Source of the DNA: Chrysochromulina tobinii
Lineage: Eukaryota; Haptophyta; Prymnesiales; Chrysochromulinaceae
NCBI GenBank assembly: GCA_001275005.1
Contig: JWZX01002210.1
Location: 1-13,382 of the forward strand
Reading direction: 5' to 3'
Length of the DNA stretch: 13,382 bases
Of this stretch, positions 1-6,046 are shown in pieces. Numbering within the stretch: position 1 is the first letter of the stretch; each line of letters begins with the position of its first letter. The notes beneath the pieces were generated by a model. The model did no database searches and had not been told where the DNA came from. It saw only the letters and a program-made list of their open reading frames with translations. A program made the translations under genes and the position numbers.

Positions 1-531
1 TTGACTGCCCCCCACCCCCCACCCCCACCGCCGCCCGCCCCGTACCCGCCCCCAGCCACCGCCCCAGCCACCCCCCACCCCATCCAAGCCACGCACGATC
101 GGCTTGGGCAACTTGATCTTGAAGAATGCACCGTCGGTGAGGGTGAGGGCCATGGCGCCGTCCTCCTGCTCGTCCAGTTGCACCTCAGCCGGCGTATGGT
201 CCGGGTTGAGCAGCTCGACATTATTCGGCATTCGGTAAGTTTCCGACTTGCCCTCCCGAAAGTCGGCAGTGACGGTGCAGTCGCCTTTGGCGGAGCCAGG
301 CAGATCGGCGGCGGGATCGTCGTAGGTGCCGGGGTCGTCGTAGCTGTCTTCGCCCCAGAATCCGTCCTCCTTCACGTCGTCGTCAGCAGCGTTTCTGTGT
401 GAGCTGACACCCGCCCCCACGGCTTGCCAGGAAGCGACCGCGACCGTCACTCCTGTCCCGTAGTTTGACTGGGCTCGGATGGTGTTGTCAGGCTTGTCGT
501 ACGCCGCCGTCGTCTTCTTCACCGAGGGCAT
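1..531 (-). CDS. hypothetical acidic protein, 5' part only (runs off left edge)
   Basis: Read on the minus strand, the frame from the ATG at 531-529 (MPSVKKTTAAYDKPDNTIRA...) stays open to the window edge, 177 codons. Codon use and residue composition look coding. There is a basic N-terminus, then an Asp/Gly/Tyr-rich stretch (GFWGEDSYDDPGTYDDPAAD, about residues 58-77), then a mixed region (TADFREGKSETYRMPNN) ending FFKIKLPKPIVRG. After GLDG (about position 79) the frame becomes pure Gly/Trp/Arg from G-rich DNA. A GTGGGG at 78 could be an intron donor, so exon 1 may end at 79. The frame is also open upstream to an ATG at 783-781, but the extra stretch is Arg/Cys-rich and atypical, so I prefer 531. 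I do not recognise a family. It lies 251 bp downstream of, and on the same strand as, the glycosyltransferase. The plus-strand proline-rich frame here is its shadow. Confidence 0.55.
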   Translation of the reverse strand, partial: MPSVKKTTAAYDKPDNTIRAQSNYGTGVTVAVASWQAVGAGVSSHRNAADDDVKEDGFWGEDSYDDPGTYDDPAADLPGSAKGDCTVTADFREGKSETYRMPNNVELLNPDHTPAEVQLDEQEDGAMALTLTDGAFFKIKLPKPIVRGLDGVGGGWGGGWGRVRGGRRWGWGVGGSQ

Positions 532-782
532 GCCTGCTGGTTCTTTGGAAATGGATTGTCGTACGCCGCTGCCGAACAAGTCGCGCGCGCGCGCGGTGGC
601 GGCGCGCGCCTGCAAGCACACTCGTTCGGAGCGCTCGCAAAAGACGAGGGGACGGGAAGGGCTCGGGAAGTGAATTCCCACACACCTAGAACCCACCGTC
701 TTCCCACAGGGTGCAGCGATGCACACGGTTGTCGCGTCTGTCGTGCTAACGTTCACACGGGTCTCCGAGAGGATCCCACACA

Positions 783-3763
783 TCAACACACATTCGTACA
801 CTCGCGCTTGCGCTTCTTACTTCGGTCCGTCAGCTCGGGGCACTTTTTGGCAAACGCGAGCATCGCTCTCGCAAGCTCAGGATGGCGCTCCTCAATGCCC
901 CCGTGCACCTGGCGGTTGAGCGCGACCGTCGGGTCGGTTGACGTTGCCGCGGCTGCTGGCGCGCTCGGCAGCGTCAGGCGCACCAGAACAATCGGAGAGC
1001 TCGCAAAGCGCCCGAGAAGGGCCTCGTCGACGGCGGCTCGGATCGTTTTTGAGGAGGCACGGGCATCGAGGCGCACGACAGGCGGCCCATCACCCGTCTC
1101 CCGCCGCACGCGACGCATCTCGAGCTCGAGCTCCGTCGGGCTGACCAAATCGAGTGTGTCCGCACACTTAGCCACGCGGAAGACGCATGCAATCCCCTTG
1201 GCGGCATGCACGTGCCAGAAGCACCGATTCGGCAGCGTGCCCGGCTCGAGGAACTCGGCGGCGGGATCGTGGCAGTCGAGGGCAGGAAGCACCAAGGAGC
1301 GACTCGAGAGCCCCGCCAAGCCACCCAGCAGCAGTTGCAGCGCGTTGAGCTCTGCCCAAGGCCGCGGCGCCAATGGCGAGTCAAGCGTCGCATCTTCTAA
1401 GGCGAGCAGAGGACGCCCGGGACGACGCCCGCGCTGTGCGCCCGTCGCGTTGACTGCTGCTCTCGATTCGGACGTTCGGTCGAGCGACGGCGCGAGCGCC
1501 GTCTCGGGCGACGCACTACGCGACGGCGGCACCGCCCGAGACGGCGCGTGCCCATCGAATCCGAGCGCGTGCTCGACTGCCTCATGGTGCCATCTCCCGA
1601 AGAGTTGCATCGGTAGGATGCGTGAGCCCTCGCCCGTCGCGACGCACACAAAGTGGAGCAGCACGCACGGCGGTGGGCGCGCGCCGTACCTGAGGAGGGA
1701 GGCAATCATACGTACTTAGAGACACACTCACAGGCCATCAGAGGCCATCAGAGGCGGTGGGTGCGCTCCGCGAATTGCTTGTTCTAGTACCGGGCCATCA
1801 GAGGCCATCAGAGGCCATCAGAGGCCATCAGAGGCCATCAGAGGCGGTGGGTGCGCGTACTGCTTGTGCTTGTAACGATGTCCGAGCGAGTTATCGGCGG
1901 CGATGAGCCACGGCGGCGCGAGAAGGATCCGCTCACCTGATGAGGAATGCAATCAGAGGTCATCAGCGGTCATCAGCGGTCATCAGAGGTCATCAGAGGT
2001 CATCAGAGGTCATCAGAGGACATCAGAGGTCATCAGAGGTCATCAGAGGCCATCAGAGGCGGCGGCGCGAGAAGGACCCACTCACCGCCGCCGCCCTGCC
2101 CCGGCACCACTGCATCTGCAGAGGCCGCCGCTGCAGGCGAGAGCTCCCGCCACCGGTAATCGGCGTGCTCTGGGAACCAAGGCGAGATCGCACGCAGCGG
2201 CTTGGGTGTCGAGACGGCGTGTTGGGGTACACGCCAGCCACTCGGCCATGACGCCATGCGGCGCGCGCTGGTCCCGGCGATCTTGTCACCTGATGAGGGA
2301 GGTCATGAGCGGTCATCAGCGATCATCAGCGATCATCAGCGGTCATCAGCGGTCATCAGCGGTCATCAGTGGTCATCAGCGGTCATCAGCGGTCATCAGA
2401 GGTCTCGTCACCCGCACTCCCCCAGTCCTCAGGGCGTCCCAGCAAGTTGAGCGCGTCCGCGTGTGTGCGCGTCCAGGCATCGTCCGTTCCGTCGGGTAGG
2501 AAGACCGCCCTTCGCACTAGATTGGAGAGCAGAACCTTGTTGAAGAGGTTCTGGGTCCCGGAGAGAAGCAGAAGGACGAACTCAGTCGCAGTCCGAGGCA
2601 ATCAGAGGACAAGCAGAGGTCAATCATATTGCAATCATATTGCAATCATATTGCAATCATATTGCAATCATATTGCAATCATATTGCAATCATGTGCAAT
2701 CAGTGGCAATCACCTGATCCCAAAAGAGGCGCGGCGCCATGTACGCGCGCCTGCCGGCGTCCTTGGGCGGCGGCATGCGCAGCGCGAGCGCCACGCGCCG
2801 CTCGAACTCGCGGAAGAGCCCGTGCACCGGCCCGCCAACGCTCGCATTCTGTATGTACATGACGCCCACGTTGATGTTCGCAAAGCCTCCCTTGGTGTCG
2901 AAGGCGGTGACGAGGGCGTACCGACCAAATGGTCCTCGCAGGTGCGGGTAAGGGTCGGTGGTGGCCACAACATCCGAATCGAGCGCGAGGACGTTGATGC
3001 GCCGCTCGAGCAGCCGGCGCATGTAGTGGAACTTCTGGATCCACGCCACGTAGCGCGACTCGAGCGTCCATACGGCTCGTCGTGCAGCCAACTCCGCCTG
3101 GTCCCCTACCGCCTGTTCGTCCCGCAAGAAGCTCGAGTGGGCGCATGCAATGAGGTCGCGCGGCTTGAGCCGCGCGCACGTCGCCGAGTCGAAACCGAGC
3201 AGCAGGATGTGGTCGATCCCGTGCTCGTTGAGGTTCGCGATCAGGTTGACGATCATGCGCAGTCGGTTGCCGTCGCCGTGGAGCAGCACGAGCTCACCGC
3301 GCGCGCTCATCGTGCGTACCATGCGCTCGAACTCGCCTGGCTGCTCGAGGTCGCCATAGTACGGGCCGCGTGTGAAGGCTTCCGACGGCGTCCTCTTTCG
3401 CCGGGGCTCCATTTCGTCGATCTCTTCGTGATGACCAAGCCCGCCACGGCCCGCGGCGTCGAGAAGGCCACGCTGGGGACGGTACGATGGGTGATGTGAC
3501 GCCGCGATGCTCGCAAGCACCGTGCTCGGCACGACCCTATCCCACGAGCCCTGTCGCCACGCTGATCCCACTCGAGAGCAAAGGGTGCCAACTAGGAGGC
3601 CGCCACAGAAGGCAAACACGACACGCAGATACCTTGAGCACTTCTCCCCATCCTCTTGCTCATAGTCGCCTCGCCGGCGTGTGACTGTGCTGCTGGAGCG
3701 GCCGCCAGTCAGCGGCGCCTCGTCGTCCTCGTCGTCCTCGTCCTCGCCAGCACGTGTCACCAT
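783..3763 (-). CDS. GT77-like nucleotide-sugar glycosyltransferase (XEG113/RRA type), five exons, type II membrane protein
   Basis: Proposed exons (minus strand): 3763-2714, 2550-2412, 2289-2086, 1936-1861 and 1689-783. All introns are GT-AG, phases 0, 1, 1 and 2 agree, and the product is 791 aa. Residues 1-44 form an acidic/basic cytosolic tail, 45-62 (YLRVVFAFCGGLLVGTLC) a single membrane anchor, and the rest would be lumenal. Residues about 150-340 match the nucleotide-diphospho-sugar transferase fold (Pfam PF03407): HILLLGFD, then INVLALDSDVV with the metal-binding DSD at 262-264, then GGFANINVGVMYIQN. Exons 1 and 2 join as FWDQ|NLFNKVLL, the usual family motif. Exons 4 and 5 join as WLIAADNSLGHRYKHKQ|YGARPPPCVLLHFVCV, followed by LFGRWHHEA and LVLPALDCHD, which recall the C-terminal part of XEG113/RRA arabinosyltransferases. 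The likely role is adding sugar to Golgi glycoproteins or polysaccharide; donor and acceptor are unknown. The start at 3763 was chosen over an upstream ATG at 3922 because it has good context (GCCCATGG) and puts the anchor near the N-terminus. A strong donor-like GTAAGAAG at 820 could extend the 3' end. Confidence 0.85.
1690..1860 (-). repeat. glycosyltransferase intron 4, composite, with two 10-bp arrays
   Basis: This is a 171-nt phase-2 intron, donor AGCA|GTACGC and acceptor CCTCCCTCCTCAG|GTACGG. Plus-strand GGCCATCAGA is repeated five times at 1793-1842 and twice at 1733-1752. Between the arrays, about 1753-1790 holds a decayed copy of the exon-4/intron-4 boundary (GGCGGTGGGTGCGC...TTGCTTGTTCTAGTAC against GGCGGTGGGTGCGC...TGCTTGTGCTTGTAAC). 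The sequence after the acceptor (1669-1689) also resembles the donor side (1843-1860), with a 3-nt gap and one substitution. The intron therefore looks like two successive duplications. Confidence 0.85.
1937..2085 (-). repeat. glycosyltransferase intron 3 with a 10-bp tandem array and a 26-bp end duplication
   Basis: This is a 149-nt phase-1 intron, donor GGCG|GTGAGTGG and acceptor CCTCATCAG|GTGAGCGG. Eleven 10-bp units (CATCAGAGGT or CATCAGCGGT on the plus strand) lie at 1951-2060. The 26 nt at 2060-2085, inside the intron at its donor end, match the 26 nt at 1911-1936 at the start of exon 4, with 2 mismatches. Spliced exon 4 reads ERILLAPPWLIAADN; the intronic copy would read EWVLLAPPP. Confidence 0.88.
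2290..2411 (-). repeat. glycosyltransferase intron 2 with a 10-bp tandem array
   Basis: This is a 122-nt phase-1 intron, donor GCGG|GTGACGAG and acceptor CCCTCATCAG|GTGACAAG. Plus-strand positions 2301-2400 hold ten consecutive copies of GGTCATCAGC with few substitutions (GATCATCAGC twice, GGTCATGAGC, GGTCATCAGT, GGTCATCAGA). The array fills almost the whole intron. The 11 nt after the donor junction (GTGACGAGACC) match the 11 nt after the acceptor (GTGACAAGATC) at 9 positions. Confidence 0.85.
2551..2713 (-). repeat. glycosyltransferase intron 1 with an 11-bp tandem array
   Basis: This is a 163-nt phase-0 intron, donor CAG|GTGATT and acceptor GGGACCCAG|AAC behind a pyrimidine tract (CCTTCTGCTTCTCTCC). 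On the plus strand the unit CAATCATATTG repeats exactly six times (2621-2686). Degenerate units follow (CAATCATGTG, CAATCAGTGG, CAATCAC), and the last one contains the donor itself. The array is much more AT-rich than its surroundings. A single GCAATCAGAGG block at 2598-2608 links this array to the CATCAGAGGT arrays of the other introns of the same gene. Confidence 0.85.
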
Positions 3764-3808
3764 GGGCACCGAAAAGGGAGGGCGCCCCCCCCTTAAGTCG
3801 GAAGATGA

Positions 3809-3822
3809 GTGTGAATTCACAC
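3809..3822. promoter_or_regulatory. perfect 14-bp palindrome upstream of the glycosyltransferase start
   Basis: GTGTGAATTCACAC is perfectly self-complementary and lies about 46-59 nt upstream of the proposed start codon at 3763. It could be a site for a dimeric transcription factor or a 5'UTR element. A related but imperfect block (GTGTGGGAATTCAC, minus strand) lies at about 670-683, upstream of the next minus-strand gene. A function is not shown. Confidence 0.3.
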
Positions 3823-3920
3823 ATGTCCCGGGGACTATCGATTTTGTAACCGGACACCTCGATTTCTGTGGACGCCGCACGCGCCGACCGCCGTACCGCA
3901 ACAGACGCAGACTGCGCGAC

Positions 3921-3992
3921 AACTTTCACACACACTTAAACACTTGCGGTTCAAGCTAACAACTTTCACACAGAAAAGGGTTCAAGCTAACG
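3921..3992. repeat. degenerate direct repeat between two minus-strand genes
   Basis: Two tandem units begin AACTTTCACACA and end GGTTCAAGCTAAC (3921-3960, 40 nt; 3961-3992, 32 nt), differing by an internal indel. They lie in the 232-bp gap between the glycosyltransferase start and the stop codon (3998-3996) of the upstream gene, so they could be 3'UTR or promoter of either. A third unit may begin at 3993 (GACTTTAC), overlapping the stop. Confidence 0.6.
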
Positions 3993-3995
3993 ACT

Positions 3996-5363
3996 TTACG
4001 GCGGCCGCAACCCGTCAGTACAAAAGACGAGCGTCTGTGACCAGCGGGCATTGCCAATCGGCATGCGAACATGTAACGTTGCGGGCGATACGGCATCGAG
4101 CAGCGGCGCGTGCGTCGGAGCCGACTGCGGCCGTGCTCGAGCCAGCACTCGCCTGCCGCGCGCGTCCAGTTGCGCCACAGCCTCCGCCTCGTCCTCATCA
4201 GTGATCCCGAGCTCGGGTGGCAGCCATGGAGGCAGCAGCTTGCCGTTACTCGGCCGTGGGTCCTTCCGAGGATCCTCGAGCACGCTGGCGGTACGAGCCC
4301 CTAGCCAGCGAGCGTACATCTCATCAGCTGCGGGCTGCCTCACGTTGAGGGGCAGCTGCCGCCTGGTCTGCTTCGCGTTGAGCTGTTGGCGGCCGGCATG
4401 CAGCACGGTCTTCGCGTCGGCATACGAAGCGCCGTGCCCGTGCCATGGGTTAGATGCGATGAGCGGTTTGTCCGGCGAGGCCATGGCCTTGTGTGGTGCT
4501 GAGCTTGATGGTGAACTACGGTCATTCGCGGAATAGATTGAGATGGGGGAGCTCGTACAGGCCGAACCGCCGACGGTCAGTCCCTCACCTGAGCGAACGG
4601 TCACGAGAGGAGTTCCCCAAAACGTACTAGGCCGCTCTGCCATGTTCATACAGCCTGTAAGCTCGGCCACGGGGGGAGTCTTGGTGGACACCTGCTCGAG
4701 ACCATTCACAAGACCATTCATGGCCGTTGATGGCCCTTGGTCAAACGTGACCATTCGTGACCGTTGGGATTGAAGATAGTGCAGAGGGGAGCCAGCTGTG
4801 CGATCTGCGCCATGAGCTTGAGGTTGCGTGGCTTGTCGCAGAATGGGCTGTCCTACAACATCTGAAGCGGGAGTCGAAGTGGTGACCAATGTCGATCGCA
4901 CCGCGCCCACGAATTCATCAAGCGCCAGCTCATACTTCATGGCACCAGACAATATCGGCTCAGAGTCCCTCAACATGGTTGGATCTGGGAGAGGTGGTGT
5001 GGCTTGTTTGCGCATGCGCAATGGAGGTGGCGGCGTTTTTGACATCTTCTTGACCGCAGACATCGTCATGTACGCGCCGCTCGGCGACGTGTGGATGCGC
5101 TCACAAGACGGCGAGGGCCTGAGCGAGGCCATGTGAACACTGCCAGGGCGTGCGTGGGGGTCCAATGTCCAATGCCTTTGAAGTAGGGGCGAATGGGCGA
5201 TTGAAGGGGCGGTCGCAGAGTTCCTATCCCTGTCTTGCAATGAGATGATGTGCGGTTGCAACAAGACAGATGTTTGATTGAAGACATCTCTCATCTGTCT
5301 TGAACTCTGTCCTCGAACTGTGCTGTCCTGCGGTGGATGAGCGCGCACGGTCGCGGGTTTCAT
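3996..5363 (-). CDS. hypothetical proline/serine-rich protein, single exon
   Basis: An uninterrupted frame of 455 codons. I do not recognise a family. Most of it is rich in Pro, Ser, Thr and Ala and looks disordered, with no membrane segment. The more ordered parts are about residues 140-160 (AMKYELALDEFVGAVRSTLV) and the C-terminal 120 residues (ADEMYARWLGARTASVL..., then LLPPWLPPELGITDEDEAEA and LDARGRRVLARARPQSAPTH), which have the most protein-like composition. Possible starts are M1 (5363), M24 (5294) and M78 (5132, TTCACATGGCC). Codon bias is weak before M78, and an 11-bp inverted repeat lies there, so M78 may be the true start. The stop is TAA at 3998-3996. It sits between the RSP7-like gene and the glycosyltransferase on the same strand. 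Confidence 0.6.
   Translation of the reverse strand: MKPATVRAHPPQDSTVRGQSSRQMRDVFNQTSVLLQPHIISLQDRDRNSATAPSIAHSPLLQRHWTLDPHARPGSVHMASLRPSPSCERIHTSPSGAYMTMSAVKKMSKTPPPPLRMRKQATPPLPDPTMLRDSEPILSGAMKYELALDEFVGAVRSTLVTTSTPASDVVGQPILRQATQPQAHGADRTAGSPLHYLQSQRSRMVTFDQGPSTAMNGLVNGLEQVSTKTPPVAELTGCMNMAERPSTFWGTPLVTVRSGEGLTVGGSACTSSPISIYSANDRSSPSSSAPHKAMASPDKPLIASNPWHGHGASYADAKTVLHAGRQQLNAKQTRRQLPLNVRQPAADEMYARWLGARTASVLEDPRKDPRPSNGKLLPPWLPPELGITDEDEAEAVAQLDARGRRVLARARPQSAPTHAPLLDAVSPATLHVRMPIGNARWSQTLVFCTDGLRPP
5262..5302. repeat. perfect 11-bp inverted repeat (hairpin)
   Basis: CAAGACAGATG at 5262-5272 is perfectly complementary to CATCTGTCTTG at 5292-5302, across a 19-nt loop. It falls between the first two candidate start codons of the hypothetical minus-strand gene, so it is either 5'UTR/promoter structure or at the very N-terminus of that gene. 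Part of the stem (TGTCTTGCAA) is echoed at 5231-5240. Confidence 0.55.
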
Positions 5364-6046
5364 GTCCTTTTGAGGTCCTTTCCGCGGAGTTCACTCGAAA
5401 CGGTTTTAGTTCTGTTCAGTTTGTTGAGTGCATGCGTGCTACATGCGTGCCACGACTCCCTCCCCGCGCAGCGGAGCCCGCGAGCCCCTCTACAATGCTA
5501 CTTCAAGCTAGAAAATGCATGAGAACGAGACAGAGCACAGCCACTGACAGCCGCGACCCGCCCGAGGCGCAGCAAAGGCGCAGCGCCGGGCGCGCGGTGC
5601 CGCGGCTGGCTGCCGCGCGCCCTGCCGAGCGGCGCGGTGAACCGCGGTGTCGCGAGCCGGCGGAGCCGCGCCGGAGGGGTCGGGTCGATCCCGGGCGGTA
5701 CCGGATCGGCGCGGGATCGCGACGAGTTCCGAGGAGCGAGCAACGAGCATGGTCCATGGAGCGAGGTTTGCAGGTTTTGGGCTAATTTATTTGCCGCAGA
5801 CGACTTCAAACTGCTCTCTTTACTCTTACCTCAGAACCCCGCGACTGCGTTGGCAGCACACGCCCGCGCACGTAAATTAGCCGGATGATCGGATGAAGGT
5901 GTGCCAGCCCGCCCACCGCCACGCTAGCACGTTACCACCGGGCATGTTCGGAGAGACGACAGTCTCCGGTGGCTCTCTCACACACAGCTGCGCTTCCGGG
6001 CCTCCGCCTGTGGGCGTCACGCGTGCGCGCGGCAATGCTGCGGACC
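5364..6046. other. intergenic region without a convincing gene
   Basis: This holds the 3' flank of the RSP7-like gene and the 5' flank of the hypothetical gene, both minus strand. The segment 5560-5740 is extremely GC-rich with several short self-complementary blocks, for example GATCCCG...CGGGATC near 5687-5720. Frames open there on both strands are Arg/Ala/Pro-rich and mutually antisense, so I do not call them. A plus-strand pyrimidine tract ending TTACTCTTACCTCAG (near 5821-5835) resembles a 3' splice site, but no exon follows it: the frame stops within 15 codons. I see no tRNA or rRNA. Confidence 0.5.

Noticed and set aside
556-1719. 387-codon plus-strand frame
   Set aside because: Antisense shadow of glycosyltransferase exon 5. 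The minus frame splices in phase with conserved motifs; the plus frame is Ser/Arg/Ala-rich with no motif.
1733-2400. CRISPR-like array of short repeats
   Set aside because: Units are 10-11 bp, directly abutting, with no spacers, and they lie inside introns of a eukaryotic gene. They are minisatellites.
1951-2400. Intronic box C/D snoRNA suggested by TGATGA and CTGA
   Set aside because: The motifs recur every 10 bp as part of the tandem array, with no guide-length spacing between box C and box D and no terminal stem.
2369-3499. 376-codon plus-strand frame opposite glycosyltransferase exons 1-2
   Set aside because: It translates through the intron repeats (CNHIAIILQS repeated) and is antisense to the catalytic domain, so it is not a real gene.
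5670-5720. tRNA gene, because GGGTCGATCCCGGG resembles a T-arm
   Set aside because: No matching acceptor stem, D-arm or anticodon arm could be folded at the right distances on either strand.
5498-5888. Overlapping small frames on both strands between the hypothetical gene and the RSP7-like gene
   Set aside because: Composition is dominated by Arg/Ala/Pro/Gly from GC-rich DNA, no frame is preferred, and no motif or consistent splice pair was found.
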